DNA of 64,000 nt from CAWAMR01 sp963783095 (GTDB lineage Bacteria > Planctomycetota > Planctomycetia > Gemmatales > Gemmataceae): the NCBI GenBank assembly GCA_963783095.1, contig CAWAMR010000015.1, positions 124,001 to 188,000 on the forward strand, written 5' to 3'. Below the pieces are notes generated by a model that was not told the DNA's origin, made no database searches, and saw nothing but the letters and a program-made list of their open reading frames with translations. Below, piece by piece: positions 58,002 through 64,000 of this stretch; position 1 is the stretch's first letter; each line of letters begins with the position of its first letter. A program made the translations under genes and the position numbers.

Positions 58002-58936
58002 CCGGTTTTTTCTCGATACCTACTCCCGTGTCGATCTGCCCCCAGTCACCGAATTGCGCCGGAGCGACGATGGGAAATTGATGTGCAAGCTCGAAGCCGG
58101 CGACACATCCGCTCTTCAGAAAGCGGGCTGGCAGACTCCCGAGCGCTTCGTGGCCAAGGGACGCGACGGCGTGACCGACATCTATGGCGTCATCTATCGT
58201 CCAACGAACTTTCGATCCCGACAAGAAATATCCGGTCATCGAGGCCATTTACGCCGGCCCGCACGGCTCCTTTGTTCCCAAGGACTTTCGCAGCTTTTAC
58301 TCACCCCAGCGAATTGCCGAACTGGGCTTCGTCGTCGTGCAGATCGATGGCATGGGAACCTCCAATCGTTCCAAGGCGTTTCACGATGTCTGCTGGAAAA
58401 ACCTCGGCGATTCCGGATTTCCCGACCGGATCCTCTGGATCAAAGCAGCGGCCCGGAAGTATCCATACATGGACCTGGCGCGCGTGGGCATCTACGGCGG
58501 ATCGGCAGGCGGCCAGAGCGCATTGCGGGCCTTGCTGGCCCACGGCGACTTCTACAAAGTCGGCGTCGCCGATTGCGGCTGCCACGACAACCGCATCGAC
58601 AAGATCTGGTGGAACGAGCTCTGGATGGGCTAGCCCGATCGGTCCGCACTATCGCGGACCAGTCGAACGTAACCAACGCCCACAAATTGACCGGCAAGTT
58701 ACTGTTGACCGTGGGCGAACTGGACAAAAACGTCGATCCCGCTTCGACAATGCAAGTGGTAAACGCGCTGATCAAGGCAGGCAAGGACTTCGACTTGCTG
58801 GTCGTCCCCGGTGCAGGGCACGGCGTGGGAGAGTCGCCCTATGGCAGCGCGCCGACGAATGGATTTCTTCGTGCGCCATTTGCTGGGCGTGAACCCACCC
58901 GATCGAAATCGGACCGGTCCAACGATGCTGAAATAG
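58002..58936 (+). CDS. S9 serine peptidase, C-terminal catalytic domain (frame-split continuation)
   Basis: Alpha/beta-hydrolase domain in three frames (shifts near 58205, 58635 and 58850). Catalytic residues: GIYGGSAGGQSA (Ser), VGELDKNVDP (Asp) and GAGHGVGES (His), in the normal S9 order. The oxyanion region is IDGMGTSNRSKAF. The end reads MDFFVRHLLGVNPPDR and stops at 58936. All triad residues are present, so a frame-repaired protein should be active; total length about 860 residues. Confidence 0.78.
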
Positions 58937-59109
58937 CCCTTCGATATACTCTCTCGCGACACCGTATTGGGTTTGGATCAATGCGACTCCGCGCTCTGCT
59001 GCGCGTCGCCGAGGAGGTCCAACACAAAGCTCAGTGGCCCGGCGTGGACCGACGTGAACCCATAAACAAAAGTTGAGAGCCGGGTCCACTGCAACGCTTC
59101 GTTCGGCAC

Positions 59110-59475
59110 CTATCCCCAAGGTTGCGACCGGATCTGGTCTATTTCTCCACGCGCCAGCAAATTCCAAAGACGTAGTGCGTGGATCTCTGGGACCGCGCGC
59201 AATCTGCGAGGTGGAACAAGCTCTTGCTCATAATCCTGGTCGGCCCACTCCTCGAAAGTAACTTCGCGGAGACGATTGGCCGTAAGGACGTACATGGGTC
59301 CGTCATCATAGCCAAATCGCAACGAGGCATCTCCGTGCTCTGCATAGTCGCCGTCAGTCATCCCATCCAGCGTCTCGTGATACAGTTCCGCGATGGCTTG
59401 AGCCAGCTCGGCGTCTGAAGGACTGCGAACATCCTCGCCGTGCCGCCGCGTCAGGATGCACCATGGTTGGTTCAT
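59110..59475 (-). CDS. Small acidic protein, unknown function
   Basis: 121 residues with SDAELAQAIAELYHETLDGMTDGD and EHGDASLRFGYDDGPMYVL. The overall layout (short acidic strand/helix protein) resembles immunity-type proteins of polymorphic toxin loci, but the match is only by impression and no toxin is adjacent. It lies between the S9 peptidase and the hicBA pair, both of which are also accessory-looking. No partner can be named. Confidence 0.55.
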   Translation of the reverse strand: MNQPWCILTRRHGEDVRSPSDAELAQAIAELYHETLDGMTDGDYAEHGDASLRFGYDDGPMYVLTANRLREVTFEEWADQDYEQELVPPRRLRAVPEIHALRLWNLLARGEIDQIRSQPWG

Positions 59476-59583
59476 TGGGAGTGCCTAGCTCGCCGAACAC
59501 CGAACTACCGGGCAGCAGACTGTCCGAGTCAGTCATGCACAAGCGGTTGCCGCTCCGGTTGACTCATTCGTTCGGTGAACTGT

Positions 59584-59796
59584 TTACATTAATTTGCGAA
59601 ACTCGTCGATGGTCAGGCCCGCATCCTGGACAATCCCACCCATCGTGATGGCATTGACTGGGTTATGACGCGGAATGACCACTTTGCGCGTTCCGTCCGT
59701 CATCACGATATGCTTGCCCTGACGCAGGATCCTGAACCCGATCTTTTGCAAGGCACGAACAGCATCGAGGTGATTAATTCAGGGTAACTTGGGCAT
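59584..59796 (-). pseudogene. hicA: HicA toxin with in-frame stop at codon 6
   Basis: 70 codons read in one frame apart from one internal stop: MPKLP-stop-INHLDAVRALQKIGFRILRQGKHIVM, TDGTRKVVIPRHN and MGGIVQDAGLTIDEFRKL. HicA members have Gly at the position of the stop (GGA would become TGA by one substitution). The catalytic His in RQGKHIVM is intact. This is a base substitution, unlike the indels elsewhere. HicA is an mRNA interferase with a dsRBD-like fold. It starts 2 bases after hicB. Confidence 0.75.
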
Positions 59797-59798
59797 CG

Positions 59799-59995
59799 TT
59801 AGAATACTACCTCGATTTCGCGAACCTTGGCACCCTCTTTTGGCTCGATTTCTGCTTCGAGGTATTCATGGATAGCCGACGCGATGTTCGCCAAAGCTTC
59901 TTCCTCAGTTGCTCCTTGAGACCAACAGCCGGGCAGACTCGTGCACAAACGGCGAAGCCTTCGTCCGATGGGTACAGCGAAATCCTGAATTTCAT
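59799..59995 (-). CDS. hicB: HicB antitoxin, one frame change
   Basis: About 65 residues. MKFRISLYPSDEGFAVCARVCP is followed, after a missing G in the GGG run near 59930, by GCWSQGATEEEALANIASAI and a REIEVVF end. GCWSQGATEEEAL is the UPF0150/HicB hallmark. The order hicB-hicA differs from the hicA-hicB order of Escherichia coli but is common. With hicA interrupted, the antitoxin may be a relic or still regulate its own promoter. Confidence 0.75.
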
Positions 59996-60107
59996 GACTT
60001 ATCTCTCCTTTGCATTACCCACGCGGGATTATCGAGAATGATCCAGGGTGCCACTTCCGGACAACTACAACAGGATTGTCGGGTAGAAAACTTGGTGTGT
60101 CAAGGCA

Positions 60108-60215
60108 TTAGATGACGAGAACGAGTGGATAGTCATCGGGATCTTCTTCAGCCCGGTCCACGTGTCCCAGGTCGCCCTCGGCCTTTCGTACCCACTTGCG
60201 CGTGAGCGGCATCAT
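60108..60215 (-). pseudogene. Truncated HEPN-domain remnant
   Basis: 35 residues: MMPLTRKWVRKAEGDLGHVDRA and a stop after DYPLVLVI. The beginning matches the N-terminal helix of HEPN (MNPLTREWVEKAEGD-like) proteins, which normally run 110-130 residues. It starts inside the 3' end of the nucleotidyltransferase gene (TATATGATG), as expected of an MNT-HEPN pair, but the catalytic Rx4-6H helix is missing. Confidence 0.6.
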
Positions 60216-60541
60216 ATAGGGTCTTTCCCAAGGTCGTAATTTCGCGGAGGAACCAGTCGCCCTGGTCCAGGCGCCACTTCAGGTTGCGCGGCGTTCGGAC
60301 TATCAGATCCAGCGGGAATGGCTCTTCGATGGCTGAGCTGATCTTCACGGCCTGATCCAACTCGCTGCGCCGGCATCACGACGAGCAAGTCCACATCGCT
60401 GTCTTCGTGCGGTGTTCCGCAAGCTCGCGAGCCGAACAGAATGATTTTTTCGGGGTGGAACTGCTTGGCGATCTGCCGGGCGTACCGGCGGATCACTCGC
60501 ATCGGGATGTCGGCCCCTTGGCAGTAGCGCTTTATCGGCAT
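60148..60541 (-). CDS. Minimal nucleotidyltransferase (MNT) antitoxin, one frame change
   Basis: About 130 residues. From ATG 60541: HPEKIILFGSRACGTPHEDSDVDLLVVMPAQR, the nucleotidyltransferase signature GSRxxG...SDxDLLV. After a shift near 60360, RSELDQAVKISSAIEEPFPLDLIV gives the third Asp, and FLREITTLGKTLYD ends the domain. MNT proteins AMPylate or otherwise restrain a HEPN RNase toxin; here the downstream HEPN is truncated. The C-terminus beyond GKTLYDAA reads into the HEPN start and may be artefactual. Confidence 0.75.
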
Positions 60542-60734
60542 GAGTATATCCTACCAGACGGAAACCAAAAATGGACCGCAAATGCGCCGAAGTCACCGAT
60601 TGTAAGCGGCCCAGCCACAACGCCACCCTTCTGTCGCCGTTTGCGACGCAACCACCAGCGAAGCCGACAGCAGGCAGGGTGCGCTGAGTACGGCGACCCT
60701 GGGGTGTGTCCGGCGCACTCCTTCAGAGTGCCCA

Positions 60735-60761
60735 GACCAAAGACGCTTGGCGTCTTTGGTC
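60735..60761. terminator. GC-rich hairpin near the ThuA gene end
   Basis: GACCAAAGACGC (60735-60746), loop TTG, GCGTCTTTGGTC (60750-60761), followed by TTTG. It is a perfect 12-base stem in the region between the MNT gene start (60541) and the end of the ThuA gene (60785) and can serve as terminator of the latter, 24 bases after its stop. Confidence 0.7.
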
Positions 60762-60784
60762 TTTGCAACTACTGCGTCACCCGG

Positions 60785-61462
60785 TCACCTTCTGATTCTG
60801 GCTCCCGGCAATACCAGACTATTCAATCGATCCACTGGCTCTTTCGCGGCCCAGGCAATGCCGCGCAATAGCAACACGCGAAAAAGCGGATCGTCAAATG
60901 TCCACGTATAGTGACCAGGGATCGAGACAAAGACTCGCCCTTTACTGGGCTCCAGTGTCCAGAACAACGGCTGGGCTTGTCCATCCTCGACACCACTGGC
61001 CAGAAGGTTGATCTTCTTCGTGTCGCCCACCAGTTTCCAGTAACTCTCATCGTGAAAGTGAACCTTGTCGAAATTCCGAGCGATCGGATGCTTTTTGCCG
61101 CCCTCGAAACCCAGATCGAGAGGTCCATGTCGAAACTTCGAATCACCTCCCCGCCACGCCAATCCAATACGCTGTGCAAAGCCGGGTGCATCGGAGCCGC
61201 CATCGACGGCATAGTGGATGTAGACCAGACCGCCACCACGAGCGAGATAGGCATCAATATCTTTGGCACGATCGGTTGTCCATTTTCCTTGTTGGTAGAA
61301 GACCATTACATTAGCGGACTTCAAATCATCGGCACTCGGCCAGTCCATCGCAGTCGTGACCTTCATGTCGTCAGCCATCGCCAGCAACTTGGACCAGACT
61401 TTCAGCCACGCGGGATAATCGTGCTCGCCGGGGCCGTGATCCTTCTTGCCGGCGATCAGCAC
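60785..61462 (-). CDS. ThuA-like C-terminal domain of the giant haem-binding protein
   Basis: 225 residues from the first in-frame ATG; the frame runs upstream without stop into SQVHPDPPAKTRPIHVV. ThuA-fold landmarks: LIAGKKDHGPGEHDYPAW, VMVFYQQGKWTTDRAKDIDAYL, GGGLVYIHYAVDGG, PIARNFDKVHFHDESYW and FVSIPGHYTWTFDDPLFR. ThuA is a trehalose-utilisation-like domain of unclear enzymatic role, frequent in planctomycete glycan-degradation loci. It is continuous with the cytochrome part (shift near 61490), so it is a C-terminal fusion. Confidence 0.8.
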   Translation of the reverse strand: MLIAGKKDHGPGEHDYPAWLKVWSKLLAMADDMKVTTAMDWPSADDLKSANVMVFYQQGKWTTDRAKDIDAYLARGGGLVYIHYAVDGGSDAPGFAQRIGLAWRGGDSKFRHGPLDLGFEGGKKHPIARNFDKVHFHDESYWKLVGDTKKINLLASGVEDGQAQPLFWTLEPSKGRVFVSIPGHYTWTFDDPLFRVLLLRGIAWAAKEPVDRLNSLVLPGARIRR

Positions 61463-62196
61463 AACATGAATGGGCCGCGTTTTGGCAGGCGGATCCGGAT
61501 GAACCTGCGAGAATTGCTTGGACTTCTTTCATCTCGCGTGCCGCAGGGGGTGGCGTGTCCTTGCCGTAATCGGGCATTTGCGGGGGTTCGCTCAACAGGA
61601 AGACCAACAAATCCCTCAGCTTTTCGGGGCCGAGTTTCTTGGCCAGATCATCCGGCATGATCGACTGAGAAGAAGTCTGTATCTTCTCGATTTCGCTTCG
61701 ACCGATCGTCGTGATCTTACCCTCATTGTCGGCCACCAGAAGCTTGTCCCCCTGCTTGCGGACGGTGCCGGCCAGCAGCCTGCCATCGGCCAGCGAGATC
61801 ACATGAGTGATGTAATCCGGATTTATGGCAAAGCTGGGTTCGACAATATCGCGCAATACCGAAGCATAATCGCGGTGCGGCAAGTTTGAAAGGTCGGGAC
61901 CAATTTTTTCACCCTCGCCGGCGAAGGTATGGCATTTGAAACACGTAGCCGTTTCGCTGAAAAAAACTGCGCCGGCCACGCTCCCAATTGCCACCCTTGA
62001 GCTCGGGTATCACGCGCTCGACCACGGGCGAGTTATCGCGTTTCAAGGCCGCCCAGGGCAATAGAAGTCGATGAAGTTGCAAGGCGCGCGATCGACCATC
62101 TTCGCGAGTGCTGTAGGAGACCGACAATGCGGAAACAGCCTTGCCGGTCAGGCCGATTTCGAAGGGAATCGGTGTTTCCGCAATCGGCTTGACCAC
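61371..62196 (-). CDS. Cytochrome c-type haem domain segment of the giant protein
   Basis: Two overlapping frames joined near 61960: GNWERGRRSFF and then FFSETATCFKCHTFAGEGEKIGPDLSNL. CFKCH is a c-type haem site of the PVC-type CxxCH proteins, followed by IVEPSFAINPDY, LADGRLLAGTV and QSIMPDDLAKKLGPEKLRDLLVFL, the normal C-terminal haem domain. It lies between the propeller part and the ThuA part. Electrons would pass from an oxidised substrate to the haem. Confidence 0.8.
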
Positions 62197-62262
62197 TACG
62201 CGAATGTTGCGCTGACCGTCTTGTCGATCGACATCGGCGATACTTTTCCAGAAGCTTTTACC

Positions 62263-63357
62263 TCAAAATCGACCGGTGCAGAAAAGTTCAGGGTAACTTC
62301 TTCGGCAGATGGTTCGTAATCGAGCTTCGATCCTGGCTGCGCCGCAGGGTCGCAACATACTTCCCAGGTTCAACTGGGTGCGAAGCGTAAGTTTGCCGGG
62401 CTGCTTGATCAGACTCCAAAACTCCTCATGCATCGCGCTCCCAGCGGTCAGTTGGCGGGCGACGCCAAGGTCGAGATGGGGTAGCCAGCCCGACCAGTGG
62501 GCTTCGCCAGTCTTGCTGAGCCAGGTTGCCTCAACGCCGTGCAAATCATAGCGCAGATCGGTTTCAGGAACTTGCGGTAATTCTTTTTTCTTGACGTCCG
62601 GTTTCAGGGGTCGGCCAAGGCCCGATAGGGTCAAGGCATAGTTCGATGCATCAGGATGCGGACCGGTCGAGAGAATCAAGTTTCTGCGATCGCTGGTGAC
62701 GGCAACACTGTAAATCGGCAAGTCGTAACGCGGCGAGCGAAGTTGATCCTGGACGGCCTGGTAGCCCGGCCGTTGCACCTCAAAGCGATCGCCGGCAGAG
62801 ACATATTTGCCGTATTCGATCGACAACTTGCCCACCTGGTCGGATTCCAGAGGTCGATCGAATGCAACTCGAACTTCGTGCGGACCATGCGCCCAGACCA
62901 GCACAGGTTGCGGAAGATTTTTGCCGGTATAAGCGATTTTGTAGAGCTTGCCTTTGCCATTGGGACCGCTGCCCCAGTCCGGCCCGCCTCCATGCACTGC
63001 GACAACCAGTTCACCTGCGGGTGAAACACAGGCATCGACACACAGTTTGTCCAATGAGGCCAGCAACTGGTTTTGAGCAACATAGCCGACCGGTGTCTTC
63101 ACCAGTTTGGTGCGATAGAGCTTGCCGCGCGAGTAGCCGGTCACGAACACATCCGACTGCCACCAGCGTGGCCCGAAGCTGGGGCCGCCATTGACAGGCT
63201 CGTTAAAATTTAAACCACAAGTTGACTGGTGCTGCGGGCCATAGTCAAAAACGCTTGGCTCGTCGATCACGTTGGGCAGGTGCTTGGGATGTCGCGGCGG
63301 GAAACCGTAATGTCGGCCCTTTCTCGATTTGCAATAGTTCATCGAACGGATTGCCAT
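62263..63357 (-). CDS. Beta-propeller dehydrogenase-like middle segment of the giant protein
   Basis: About 364 residues: HPKHLPNVIDEPSVFDYGPQ, HQSTCGLNFN, FVTGYSRGKLYRTKL, VSPAGELVVAVHGGGPDWG and YTGKNLPQPVLVWAHG. The sorbosone-dehydrogenase/PVC membrane-bound dehydrogenase type propeller is followed by beta-sandwich modules (VRVAFDRPLE). An additional 63245-63553 frame bridges it to the N-terminal part through FPVGMRFNSVGDLFCTDQEGATW, requiring shifts near 63520 and 63330. Likely periplasmic. Confidence 0.75.
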   Translation of the reverse strand: MAIRSMNYCKSRKGRHYGFPPRHPKHLPNVIDEPSVFDYGPQHQSTCGLNFNEPVNGGPSFGPRWWQSDVFVTGYSRGKLYRTKLVKTPVGYVAQNQLLASLDKLCVDACVSPAGELVVAVHGGGPDWGSGPNGKGKLYKIAYTGKNLPQPVLVWAHGPHEVRVAFDRPLESDQVGKLSIEYGKYVSAGDRFEVQRPGYQAVQDQLRSPRYDLPIYSVAVTSDRRNLILSTGPHPDASNYALTLSGLGRPLKPDVKKKELPQVPETDLRYDLHGVEATWLSKTGEAHWSGWLPHLDLGVARQLTAGSAMHEEFWSLIKQPGKLTLRTQLNLGSMLRPCGAARIEARLRTICRRSYPELFCTGRF

Positions 63358-63470
63358 TGGGCAGCCAGGTGGCCCCTTCCTGATCGGTGCAGAACAGATC
63401 CCCGACAGAGTTGAATCGCATACCCACCGGAAAGCGGATGCCGGTGCACACGATTTCCCGGCTCTTGAAA

Positions 63471-64000
63471 TCAGGTGCGACGCGGAGGATCGTCCCGCGT
63501 TCGCTGTCGAGGCCGATACTGGGCTTTGCCGGAGTTGTCGAGCAAATAGCCATTGGTGTAGGATGCCGTGCCCAGGTCCGAAATAGACGCTGCCATCACG
63601 AGATCGAAGGCCACTCCCAGGGCATCGACGCCATGAGGGATTTCCTGCCAGCCTTCGGCAACGATGATTTCCTTGTCGGCCTTGCCGGCACCTTCAGTAT
63701 CGACGATCAGCGAACACTTGCCCTTGGCCGCGACGAACACGCCATTGCCATGCTTGTAACCCGGCGGGGTCAAGGCCATGCCGATAGGGGCACGCAGTTT
63801 CCCCTTGTTCTCCCAGAAAAGCTCGACCTTGTCTTCCAGTCCATCTCCATCACTATCGGAAAGAAGATAAATATTCCCATCGTAACCCAGTGCCACCAGT
63901 TTGCCGTCCGGACGATACTGAAGGTTGTTGATGTTCGGCAGATCGACCGGCAACTCGCGGACGGTGAAGCCCGGCACAAACATTTGCACTGGCGGAACGT
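63471..64000 (-). CDS. N-terminal portion of the PVC-type haem-binding/ThuA protein, truncated by the window end
   Basis: Starts before the window end: VPPVQMFVPGFTVRELPVDLPNIN is in frame to base 63999. It contains LQYRPDGKLVALGYDGNIYLL, DSDGDGLEDKVELFWENKGKL, GMALTPPGYKHGNGVFVA and GWQEIPHGVDALGVAFD, the first blades of the dehydrogenase propeller. The gene continues in frames at 62263-63553, 61371-62196 and 60785-61462, so it spans more than 3.2 kb and would give a protein of more than 1050 residues. Confidence 0.78.
   Translation of the reverse strand, partial: VPPVQMFVPGFTVRELPVDLPNINNLQYRPDGKLVALGYDGNIYLLSDSDGDGLEDKVELFWENKGKLRAPIGMALTPPGYKHGNGVFVAAKGKCSLIVDTEGAGKADKEIIVAEGWQEIPHGVDALGVAFDLVMAASISDLGTASYTNGYLLDNSGKAQYRPRQRTRDDPPRRT

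Noticed and set aside
1..64000. tRNA, rRNA or riboswitch genes
   Set aside because: No cloverleaf-type or rRNA-like sequence was recognised by reading; a dedicated tool was not available.

Overview
The window looks like a chromosomal piece of a planctomycete, most likely of the Gemmata/Zavarzinella type. This is judged from gene content, not from a database search: a DUF1501 protein, a DUF1570-like metallopeptidase, a YXWGXW-repeat protein, a PVC-type haem-binding CxxCH protein, a zinc-ribbon Ser/Thr kinase, DUF3500 and large multi-PAS hybrid histidine kinases. No tRNA, rRNA, CRISPR array, prophage or transposase was recognised.

Layout. 0-10.4 kb: exopolysaccharide (cellulose-like) machinery: the 3' part of a BcsA-type synthase with PilZ domain, a large exported TPR protein, a bidirectional terminator, and a convergent TPR/beta-barrel BcsC-like exporter. 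10.8-17.6 kb: a membrane protein with a duplicated N-terminus, a LigD-phosphoesterase-like protein, smpB, a GT4 glycosyltransferase coupled to a double lipopolysaccharide-kinase protein, a lipoprotein peptidase and a PPC-decarboxylase-like flavoprotein. 17.6-24.3 kb: a receiver/HATPase regulator, a palindromic element, a GmrSD-like DUF262/DUF1524 protein and a hybrid histidine kinase. 24.3-31.4 kb: housekeeping and metabolic genes (mobA, a PfpI protein, a sugar isomerase-like protein, a glutathionylspermidine-synthase-like ATP-grasp, cinA) and tandem Cys-rich paralogues. 31.4-37.7 kb: a histidine kinase, a HEAT protein, an orphan ImpE and a YXWGXW protein. 37.7-45.5 kb: one giant MASE1/PAS/GAF hybrid kinase of about 2380 residues with a co-transcribed receiver. 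45.6-53.4 kb: a CxxCH membrane protein, a nicotinamidase-like hydrolase, a Ser/Thr kinase with LRRs, DUF3500, FHA, greA and an M42 peptidase. 53.7-64 kb: DUF1501, a tandem pair of TIR-domain genes, an S9 peptidase, hicBA with a nonsense codon in the toxin, an MNT gene with a truncated HEPN, and a ThuA/cytochrome/dehydrogenase giant that runs off the window.

A striking overall property is that at least 20 otherwise well-conserved genes are interrupted by single-base frame changes, many at short homopolymers and most of them apparent deletions. The simplest reading is residual indel error in a long-read assembly, so most 'broken' genes here are probably intact in the organism. Frame changes are densest at 14.1-15.8 kb and 53.7-55.1 kb. 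Three intergenic loci (24.1, 37.7 and 45.7 kb) carry the same palindromic repeat family.

The best candidates for unusual biology are the overlapping TIR pair, the stand-alone DUF262/DUF1524 protein beside a large palindrome, the fused double kinase behind a glycosyltransferase, and the duplicated start/transmembrane cassette at 10.8 kb.
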